Assembly (NCBI RefSeq): GCF_964275005.1
Contig: NC_092694.1
Span: forward strand, 33,430,967 to 33,494,966
Origin: Diadema setosum
Lineage: Eukaryota; Echinodermata; Echinoidea; Diadematoida; Diadematidae
DNA length: 64,000 nt
Direction of reading: 5' to 3'
Below the pieces are notes generated by a model, which worked only from the letters and a program-made list of their open reading frames with translations, was not told where the DNA came from and searched no databases. Position 1 is the stretch's first letter; every line of letters begins with the position of its first letter. A program made the position numbers and the translations under genes. Of this stretch, positions 40,617 to 51,800 are shown one piece after another.

Positions 40617-42817
40617 GGTTTATTAAAAATGCAAAACAGTAGCCCAAATGCTGAGTTAAAATGCATTAAATCATAAAACATGGTTACAAAAACAAAATAC
40701 CGTGATATAATTTATGCACAACGTCAATTATGATTAGTGACAATAACATAAGCAAGACTACTCGTAGTTAAAAAGTGTGTCTGCTGCAAGAAACAAAACA
40801 CAATGTACTCCCAATTAATGTTCAGCATTGCTCATCCCTCTATGCCGTCAAAAAAGATGTTTATTTGACTTGATTTGCGCAGGAAGAAATTCGCGCTTCT
40901 ATGCGTGTAATTAATAAATGCGCATGGGTTTCTTATCTTCATTTTCTATATCATATTTTTTTCTTCTGCCTCTGTTGAGTGTATGTTGACATTCAGGCTT
41001 CCTTCCGTTTCAACTATGATACAATGTATTTGATATTCTGACTCTGTTTATTATTTGATTCACTTTCTAGTAGTATATAATTGCATGTTTTGATTTCTGT
41101 AATTCATGTTTATATTTCTATGATGTATAAATATGAAGGGTTTGTTTGCAAAAACCGATAAGTCCATTTTTGAAGATTTTGAAGTACGATTTCTGTCATA
41201 ATGTACAAAGTAATACCTTTTAAATGATACATTTGTCACTACATATAAAGGTATATTTTTGAAGTTATGGTCAAAAGAAGCAAAAATTTTCTTATTATTC
41301 TCTTTATTTTTCTTGACCTTCAATCGCAAATATCTCCATTTGGCAAATACGGACTTATCGGTTTTTGCAAACAAACTCTTCATATTGTCACAGGAGAAAT
41401 GTATTTGGTTTTTTTGTTTCTATTTTATTAGAATATATACCAGTGAATAGAGTAGGAACAGTTGCCATTGCTGGTGTAGTATAAGTGCGTTGAAAGGTGA
41501 TGAAACGCGATTTGTGTTGTAACAAAATGACGAGTGTGTTTTCTATAACCCACTGCAGAAAGCTGTGTGGGGAATGTGATGAGACAAAAGCGATGCGACA
41601 AAAGGGTGGAATTTCCACAGGTGCCAGATTCCGCGGGCGAGCCGTCCAGGGTTTCTATGTAGTACATTGTGTAGTTTTGTACATGATAGGGTAAGAATAT
41701 TTTAAGTGTGGTGTGACAGACTGAGCAGGGATGTGGTCGAAGGAGGAGTCGTAGCAGAACCTCGCCAGTTATTAATCCTTTTAAGCCAGTCTGGACCACT
41801 TGAAGCCAGGGTTATTTTTCCTCTCCACGGAGAAGTATACTATCCATACAATCAGCAGTAAGTACTCTCGGTTATTTGTGTATTTTTTTGTTTTGTTTTA
41901 CAGGAACAATAATGATGTGACATGAAACGCATTATTTGTCATGTATGCCGTGTGAGATTGAATATCACTAACGTGATGGTGAAAACAGTGTTATAACAAC
42001 ATGATATTAGTGAAGTTAGGTATGAATAAGACTGATACATTGATGTGTACTGTTTAGAGTACATGTTACATCGTGCTATTATACGAAATTGAGTATTTAA
42101 GCATCAAGATTTATGTACAAAAAAAAAAGTCAGCTGCCCGTAGTGTGTAAGGTTTCGTAATACTACTTTGATAATTTAGATGGCAACTGGGTTTCGGGAC
42201 TTCGCCCCAAAGTCGGCAATGCTATTCAGGATGCGGTGAAGGCTGCTGTCAACTACGATACCGGCCAGTAGAAAACCAGTTCACTGGATGTGCTGAACGT
42301 TGGCGAAACTCCGCACTTCAATCCGCCTGCCGACACTTCTGTATGCTTTTTCGCGTCCATCAACATTGGTGATGTACACTGAGAATTGAACACTGGATAT
42401 TTCATGTACGGTACTAGGAACAGTGGCCAAACAAGTTACCTGGCGATGTTATACGCCCGATTATATTTGAGTTGGCTCATCACGTTTCAATTTGGAGAGG
42501 AGTGAGATGTTCTTTAGTGCCTATGATACACGTCAACAATATTTTTTTTTTCTTTCATCATAATGGTGCGACCGTGAGGTGTTCTTTTTTTTGTGTGTGT
42601 GCACGACTGACAAGATAAAGGGATAAGAAGCCCGAATGATTATTAGCTCAGCAAGAGCTTGTTGAGTTTATGTCCCCTACACGTACACGCCTTCCTATGG
42701 CAAATTGTGAGTGATGTACCTGGAAGTTTGTTTGAGGACCCGTGTATAGTGAGCTCGAGCATTTGGTGCTCCATTGTGATGCTCCTTTCGTAGCATTTGG
42801 AGAAGGTTGAGTGAATA

Positions 42818-42848
<31 letters not shown>

Positions 42849-45800
42849 GTGTTGTTCGATAACATAGATAACTTAGAAGTTAAACATTTAATGATATATC
42901 AGTAGGAGGATATTTAGTCGCTTCATGTGTACCACTACGACCACATAGGTGGGGGTGGTATATAGATGTTAATGGAGTAACGATTACCCGTGTGTATAGG
43001 TACAATTATAATTTCTACCCCCCCCCCCCTTTTTTTTTGAGGAAGTGTTACAAGTGTTATCGAATCGTGTTAAACATGAGTACACTAGCCCATGTTAGTT
43101 AGCTAGGTCCCATACTCGCCCTAAGTGAAAGGTGAGTTGCAGAAGTGGTGTAACAACGTACTGCAACAGTTGTAACAGTAGTAAGGGCGACGGAGTTGTT
43201 ATTGATGTAAAGATATCACAGCAGGTTCATATCAGGAACCTGAGATATCCCATAAGGTACTTGTGTATGGATTTGAGAATCAAAATTCGTGTACACGAAT
43301 GTGCAACTCAGTTGATGAGATATAAGTTAACGATATTTTGAAGTTGTGAAGTCCTGAGGGTTGTTGTGTTCGAATAAACACTACATATTGGTTGAGATAT
43401 TAGATCAGTAAGTGGCATGTGTGATTATATCCGACTCTGGTTTAACCCATGTGACAATTACTGGGGGCACGTCCGGGAGAAAGTGTAGCATGCCATTTAC
43501 TGTCGCATGGGTGTGATATAGAACCCGAGAGTCGTTTTTTTTTCTTTCTTTCTCGTAGAGGGAACAGTAACTTGGCTTCACTTTGAAAAAAAAAAAAAAC
43601 CAGGACAAAACAACGAATAAAGTATCAAAATGGATGTAACCAAGCTCGCGGAAACTGGTGAGAAATTAGGATTTAGTGGATCTGAATTAAGAGCATTTGT
43701 CAAAGAACAACAAGACATAGCGAGAGACGAGCGAGCAGAACAATTAGAAATAAAACGAGCTGAAAAGGCAACTGCCGAGTTAAGGTTGAAAATTGTGGAA
43801 ACTCAAGAAAACGCAAATGCATCCACTTCCACCCCGGAAGTGAACAGGCCGAAGGCTAGGACCCCTAAGCTGCCACCATTCCACGCAGAGAAAGACGATC
43901 TAGATGCATATTTACAACGCTATGAAAGGTATGCGCGGAGCCAAGAGTGGCCCCAAGAAGAGTGGGCTATAAATCTGAGCGCGTTGTTAACTGGTAGTGC
44001 GCTGGAAGTGTATGCACGATTGTCGGCGGCAGATGCAGACAACTATAAGGTGCTCAAAGCCGCGCTATTAAAGCGATTCCAGTTAACCGCAGAGTCTTTC
44101 CGTCAAAAATTCCTCACTTGTAGACCAGAAAATGGTGAGTCAGGGCATCAATACGCTACCCGCCTTGAAAGTTACTTAGAGAGATGGATTGAATTATCAG
44201 GGACTGCCTTCACGTTTGATGGGCTGAAAGATCTACTCCTTCGGGGACAATTTGTAGAAGGATGCCCACGAGAACTAGCTTTATTTGTAAAAGAACGGCA
44301 GCCATGCACGCTAGATGAAGCTACTTCTATTGCTGAACAGTATCTGGAGGCGAGGGGCGGTACCTTCAAGCCTTCCCCTGCTCCGCGAGCTAACGCTCCT
44401 AGAATGCTACCTGGAGAGACGAAGAGGGCTCCAGGTAAGACAAATGCTAACGCGCGATCACTGTTTCCCCCTCAGACGCAGAACCAGCGACAGTGCTTTT
44501 TGTGTGGTAGGCCAGGTCACCTCGCTAGAGACTGTCCAAAGCCAGGAAACACTCAATCCCCACCAACATGTTTTGTGTGTAAGAAACCGGGACATTATGC
44601 AAGGGACTGTAGATTAAATCCCAAGAATGTCGCAGGGATGGTTGCCCATGGTATGTGGTCTGAGATGCCCCGTGAAGAATCTAACTCCTTTCCGGGTGAG
44701 TATTACTCTTCACCCCCATTCAACCCCAACGACAACTTACAGGGAGTGATGAGCGGAGACCCTACTGTAAGTAACGCCGTCATTCCTCCAGAGGTAAGTT
44801 CCTCAAATAGAGTAGAAGCTTCATGCATGGTAGTAAAACTCCCACCGAGCGCTCCACAAGCATGTTGTATGGGCCCATGTGGCGACCGGGTGCAATTGCC
44901 GTGTGGACATTCACTGCCCATGTTGAGTGCGGCGTGTAGTGAAAACGTCGTGAGAAAGATGCCGGTGGTGATTGGTGCCGTGGGAGGTAAACGAGCCACA
45001 GTTTTGCGGGACAGTGGGTGCAGCAGTGCAGTGATAAGAGAGGATCTGGTTGATAAGTCTCAGCTGACAGGTGAGGAAAATACGTGTGTTCTGATAGATG
45101 GCACAGTAAGGAAGCTACCTATAGCTATGATCTATGTTGACACACCATATTTCACTGGCAGTATCGAAGCTTTATGCATGAAGACACCATTGTATGATTT
45201 GATCCTAGGCAATCTGGAAGGTGTACGAGCACCAGGCGATCCGGACCAAAACTGGACCTTGTCTATCAACCCGGCTGGAGCCGTGGAAACTAGAGGTCAG
45301 AAGAAACAGTTGGGTAAGCCATTCCGTCCGCTGAAGGTACCTACACCACTCGAGGAAACTGTCACACCAGCATTGTTGAAACAAGCCCAAGCAGATGATG
45401 ACAGTCTTCGAAAGCTCAGGGGATTAGGGAAATCACAAACAGAAAAGGTGAGTGACCACTGTGCAGTATCATCTTTCTTCTATGAAAATGGCATCCTGTA
45501 CAGAAAATTTCATTCACCCAAAGTCGAGTCAGATACTCTTTTCACACAAGTCGTAGTCCCAAAGCCCTATCGTGCCCAAGTCCTGAGAGCGGCTCATGAA
45601 ACCCTGCTTGGAGGACACCAGGGCGCAAAGAAGACCCTAGACAAAATACTCTCGAACTTCTTCTGGCCAGGAATTACTGGAGATGTTTCGCGATATTGTA
45701 GGTCATGCGATGTTTGTCAACGCACACTTCACAAGGGTAGGGTTCCAAAAGCCCCTCTAGGAAGAATGCCCCTCATTGAAGTACCCTTTGAGCGCATTGC

Positions 45801-48800
45801 TGTCGATATCGTGGGCCCAATACACCCGATGACTGAGCGCAAGAATAGGTATATACTCACCATCATTGACTATGCGACGCGATACCCCGAGGCCATTCCA
45901 CTGCCTAGCATAGAAACAGAAAGAGTTGCTGAGGCCCTTGTCAGTGTTTTCACTAGAGTAGGGATTCCTAAAGAGATGCTAACAGATCAGGGTTCGCAGT
46001 TTACCTCTGAGGTAATGAAGCAGGTAAGTAATCTCCTGTCTGTAAGGCAAATTACCACTTCACCCTACCATCCCGCCGCAAACGGACTAGTGGAGCGGTT
46101 TAATGGAACCCTGAAACAGATGCTCAAGCGTATGTGTTCAGAACGACCCGTTGACTGGGATAGATATGTTGAGCCACTCCTCTTTGCCATTAGAGAATCA
46201 CCTCAGGATAGCTTAGGCTTCTCTCCCTTTGAACTCTTATATGGTAGGAAGGTGAGGGGCCCAATGACCATCCTTCGAGAACTCTGGACGGGGAACATAG
46301 AGACAGGTGAGACCAAAACAACATGCCAATACATGTTCGACCTGCGAAACAGACTCGAAGAGACATGTCATGCAGCCCGAGATCAACTTCAAAGGTCAGC
46401 ATCTAGGTATAAACGCTACTACGACAGAAAGTCTCGACAGAGACAGCTGGAAGTGGGGGACTTAGTCCTTCTTCTTCTCTCCACGGACAGGAACAAGTTG
46501 CTCCTCCAGTGGAAGGGTCCGTTTGCGGTAACAGCCAAGGTGAGTGACACAGACTATCGAATAGATGTAAAGGGCAAGTCAAAAGTGTTCCATATCAACC
46601 TGCTCAAGAAGTATAACGAGAGAGAAAGTTCCCTTCTCATTTCAGATCCCTCAGCTGACGTAGCGTGCACAGCGGTTCTTGAACCAGATGACAACGAGAT
46701 GACCAGCCCCAACCTCCTTCCGGAGATGTCAAACTCAGCCCTACTCCAGCCCTACCCAATGGAGGCCAAAGAATCACTGGGTGATGTGGACGTGAACAAC
46801 GACCTGACCCCGAGTCAACAAGCACAGGTACGTGAACTCATGGGAAAGTATGAGGATATTTTCACTGATATTCCTGGCCATACATCCCTTGGTGAACATG
46901 GCATCGAACTCACCGTAAAGGAGATCCCAAGATCAAAACCCTATCCAATTCCCCATGCCCTAAGAGAGACGGTTCAAGAAGAGGTGAGGACAATGCTGTC
47001 ACTAGGGGTTATTGAACGTTCAAATAGTCCGACCGCTTCGCCTATTGTTTTGGTGAAAAAACCAGACGGAAGCAACCGCTTCTGTGTGGATTTCCGACGA
47101 CTTAACAAGGTGACTAAGTTCGACTCAGAGCCAATACCAGATCAAGAAGAGCTGTTCACTAGGCTAGCATCCGACAAATTCTTCACCAAAATCGACCTTA
47201 GCAAAGGTTACTGGCAGGTCCCAATGTCTGAGAGATCTAAAGAGCTAACAGCATTCATAACACCTGATGGTTTGTATCATTTCAAGGTAATGCCGTTCGG
47301 CCTAGTGAACGCGCCGGCCACCTTCAGCCGGCTGATGAGAACCCTTCTCAGTGGACTGAAGGGAGTTGTCAACTACATTGATGACATCCTTGTACATTCG
47401 GACACATGGGAACAGCACCTCGACACCCTGGGCCTACTGTTCCAGAGGCTGAGGGACGCGAACCTCACCGCAAGGCCAAGTAAGTGTTCAGTAGGTCATT
47501 CTCAGGTCGAGTTCCTCGGTCACGTGGTTGGACTCGGCCAGGTCTCACCTCGACCAGGAAAGGTGGAGTCGATCACGAAGGTAAGTCGACCAGAGACCAA
47601 GAAACAACTCAGATCTTTGTTGGGAATGACGAACTACTACCGTAAGTTCATCCCGAATTATGCAGCCATCGCGGCACCCCTCACAGACAAAACAAAAAAG
47701 GCGGAACCAAACAAACTGGAATGGGGGGTCCCTCAGGAGGTTGCGTTCAACACTCTCAAAAACAAACTTGACAATGCACCTATCCTCCACCTGCCTGACC
47801 TAAGCCTTCCGTTTGTGTTGAGAACAGACGCCTCAGAGATCGGTGTGGGCGCGGTCCTACTCCAAGCCCACGGGGATACGAAGTTCCCAGTAGCCTACAT
47901 TAGCAGGAAACTCCTACCAAGGGAGAGAAACTATTCGACCATCGAGCGCGAATGTCTAGCAATTGTGTGGGCCGTTAGAAAACTTGAACCATATCTCTAC
48001 GGCAAGGAGTTCGTGCTAGAAACTGATCATCACCCTCTCACGTACATGCAAAGTGCAAAAGTGATCAATGGACGAATCATGCGATGGGCGCTTGCTCTAC
48101 AACCATATAGGTTTAAGATGGAGGCGATCAAGGGTACCGACAATGTCGGAGCAGATCTCCTGAGCCGCATGTAGTCAGTGAAAAGAAAACAAAAAGTGGA
48201 AGTGTAAATACATTTCTTGAAGGGGGAGTAAAATGTCACAGGAGAAATGTATTTGGTTTTTTTGTTTCTATTTTATTAGAATATATACCAGTGAATAGAG
48301 TAGGAACAGTTGCCATTGCTGGTGTAGTATAAGTGCGTTGAAAGGTGATGAAACGCGATTTGTGTTGTAACAAAATGACGAGTGTGTTTTCTATAACCCA
48401 CTGCAGAAAGCTGTGTGGGGAATGTGATGAGACAAAAGCGATGCGACAAAAGGGTGGAATTTCCACAGGTGCCAGATTCCGCGGGCGAGCCGTCCAGGGT
48501 TTCTATGTAGTACATTGTGTAGTTTTGTACATGATAGGGTAAGAATATTTTAAGTGTGGTGTGACAGACTGAGCAGGGATGTGGTCGAAGGAGGAGTCGT
48601 AGCAGAACCTCGCCAGTTATTAATCCTTTTAAGCCAGTCTGGACCACTTGAAGCCAGGGTTATTTTTCCTCTCCACGGAGAAGTATACTATCCATACAAT
48701 CAGCAGTAAGTACTCTCGGTTATTTGTGTATTTTTTTGTTTTGTTTTACAGGAACAATAATGATGTGACATGAAACGCATTATTTGTCATGTATGCCGTG

Positions 48801-51800
48801 TGAGATTGAATATCACTAACGTGATGGTGAAAACAGTGTTATAACAACATGATATTAGTGAAGTTAGGTATGAATAAGACTGATACATTGATGTGTACTG
48901 TTTAGAGTACATGTTACATCGTGCTATTATACGAAATTGAGTATTTAAGCATCAAGATTTATGTACAAAAAAAAAGTCAGCTGCCCGTAGTGTGTAAGGT
49001 TTCGTAATACTACTTTGATAATTTAGATGGCAACTGGGTTTCGGGACTTCGCCCCAAAGTCGGCAATGCTATTCAGGATGCGGTGAAGGCTGCTGTCAAC
49101 TACGATACCGGCCAGTAGAAAACCAGTTCACTGGATGTGCTGAACGTTGGCGAAACTCCGCACTTCAATCCGCCTGCCGACACTTCTGTATGCTTTTTCG
49201 CGTCCATCAACATTGGTGATGTACACTGAGAATTGAACACTGGATATTTCATGTACGGTACTAGGAACAGTGGCCAAACAAGTTACCTGGCGATGTTATA
49301 CGCCCGATTATATTTGAGTTGGCTCATCACGTTTCAATTTGGAGAGGAGTGAGATGTTCTTTAGTGCCTATGATACACGTCAACAATATATTTTTTTTCT
49401 TTCATCATAATGGTGCGACCGTGAGGTGTTCTTTTTTTTGTGTGTGTGCACGACTGACAAGATAAAGGGATAAGAAGCCCGAATGATTATTAGCTCAGCA
49501 AGAGCTTGTTGAGTTTATGTCCCCTACACGTACACGCCTTCCTATGGCAAATTGTGAGTGATGTACCTGGAAGTTTGTTTGAGGACCCGTGTATAGTGAG
49601 CTCGAGCATTTGGTGCTCCATTGTGATGCTCCTTTCGTAGCATTTGGAGAAGGTTGAGTGAATATATATATATATATATATTTTTTTTTTGTGTTGTTCG
49701 ATAACATAGATAACTTAGAAGTTAAACATTTAATGATATATCAGTAGGAGGATATTTAGTCGCTTCATGTGTACCACTACGACCACATAGGTGGGGGTGG
49801 TATATAGATGTTAATGGAGTAACGATTACCCGTGTGTATAGGTACAATTATAATTTCTACCCCCCCCCTTTTTTTTTGAGGAAGTGTTACAAGTGTTATC
49901 GAATCGTGTTAAACATGAGTACACTAGCCCATGTTAGTTAGCTAGGTCCCATACTCGCCCTAAGTGAAAGGTGAGTTGCAGAAGTGGTGTAACAACGTAC
50001 TGCAACAGTTGTAACAGTAGTAAGGGCGACGGAGTTGTTATTGATGTAAAGATATCACAGCAGGTTCATATCAGGAACCTGAGATATCCCATAAGGTACT
50101 TGTGTATGGATTTGAGAATCAAAATTCGTGTACGCGAATGTGCAACTCAGTTGATGAGATATAAGTTAACGATATTTTGAAGTTGTGAAGTCCTGAGGGT
50201 TGTTGTGTTCGAATAAACACTACATATTGGTTGAGATATTAGATCAGTAAGTGGCATGTGTGATTATATCCGACTCTGGTTTAACCCATGTGACACATAT
50301 GTTTCTGAAGAAAAAGATGTACTCAGAGGATATGAAAATTCATAACTAAATTGACACAATATAACGACAAGAGCATACTTTGGGCAAAAATCAAGCCACG
50401 CGAGAATTCCACAAAAAAAAAAAAAAAACACCTTTGATTATATACAAGGAATGTAAAATTCAATCAAGACCGTTATAAACTATACAAATCACACCATGTG
50501 TAACTCAAAGGCATTCAATTGATACAAGTATAAACAATGTCGAAATAAGCTCACTAAAGTATCTCGTAAATCTATGATAATCATACAAAAAAACCTGTAG
50601 AAATAGAGGGTGATATGAATTAAACATTGAAAAGAACGAGGTAAATGATAGAGTATCTCATAATAAAAGTGATCATGATAACAAATAAAAATACCTCTGA
50701 AATTGCAAATGCAATTACCTCTTTTTGTTTTCCGGTAATGCACATGTTTTAGTTTCAAATATATATTTTGACAATCTACCTATTTCTGAATTGTTATCAC
50801 GTGCATTAATGTTATATATTTCAATGCTACAATACAAAGCGAAATTATCAAATATTCTAATCGTTTCAACCCAAGGTTTCAACGGAATACGATGCATTTA
50901 ATGTAGAATTACTCAAACAGTCTATTCAAATGAATCTTTTTTTCAAATATATAGTCAACATATTTTCATCGTTTGGAATAAGTCCGAATTTGCTAAAGAT
51001 TGCACAAAAGATACCAATATATAGACACATGTAAAATGCAGGTAACAAAATAGATCACCCTATTTCATTATTACCCCTAATTTCAAAAGTTTAAGAGAAA
51101 ATGTATATAAAGGAATGATTTTATTTTAGACAGTTAAAAACATCACAGATTACCTCAATCATAGAACAAAATAAACATTGATATCCAACCCTTACCTCCA
51201 ATAACATTCATTTTAATAATCCAATGCTGTACAGTTGTCTTACAAATACGTAATACACTATAACACGGCCGGTACCATGTTTTAAAAAGTTTTTAAAAGT
51301 TGTTTCATCAGCGAACAAGCAAAAAAAAAAAAAAAAAAAAAAAAACACATACAAACAAACAAAACAAAACTAAAACAAAAGGCCTTCAACGCAATTTTCT
51401 GGTGCCATGTTCGGGGTCAAAAAAGTATGGGAGGGGGGAGGAGCAAGTGATTAGACCCTATATATTCCTATGTATAATGCAAAAAAAAAAAGTAGGGGGC
51501 CGAAACCCCCTCCCCCTCCTCCGGTTGCGCCAGCGCTGCTGCTGAGCTATGGATGTGACGTATTTTGGCACAATCTCATCTGAAACAATTTACTTTATTT
51601 TAAAGCCTTTTAAAAGAAAATTGAAATTAATGACGACGGATAATTATTGTTTTGTTTTAAGGAATGATTATATAAATAAGAGCTTTCACTTCATTGAACT
51701 TCATTAACTATGTTTATTCTTGTGACGGCAAAATTTACTGCAAATTGATTAATTAACTTTGCTGGCAAAGGTATATTTGTCCTAAAAAAATATATATATA

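Larger units (their letters stand above)
39194..41133. other. Intron sequence between two mobile elements
   Basis: No exon recognised. It contains a poly-T run near 39440, a TATTG pentanucleotide run at 40228-40286 and an ATTG run followed by LINE-tail-like sequence from 40583. Confidence 0.5.
41386..50295 (+). mobile_element. Gmr1-clade Ty3/gypsy LTR retrotransposon, whole-looking
   Basis: It is 8.91 kb with LTRs of 2071 and 2062 bp bounded by TGTCAC...GTGACA. A perfect 5-bp target duplication CATAT lies at 41381-41385 and 50296-50300. A tRNA-Pro-like primer site follows the 5' LTR and a purine tract precedes the 3' LTR. One long gag-pol frame has the order gag, protease, integrase, reverse transcriptase, RNase H, the arrangement known for the Gmr1 clade of deuterostomes and otherwise typical of Ty1/copia. 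There is no env. The LTRs differ by about one or two substitutions plus simple-tract lengths, so it is very young. It looks whole. It lies antisense inside intron 2 of the MAM receptor gene. Confidence 0.9.

Noticed and set aside
41428-41799. 123-codon minus-strand frames repeated in both LTRs
   Set aside because: They are inside LTR sequence and duplicated with it; no sign of a real gene.
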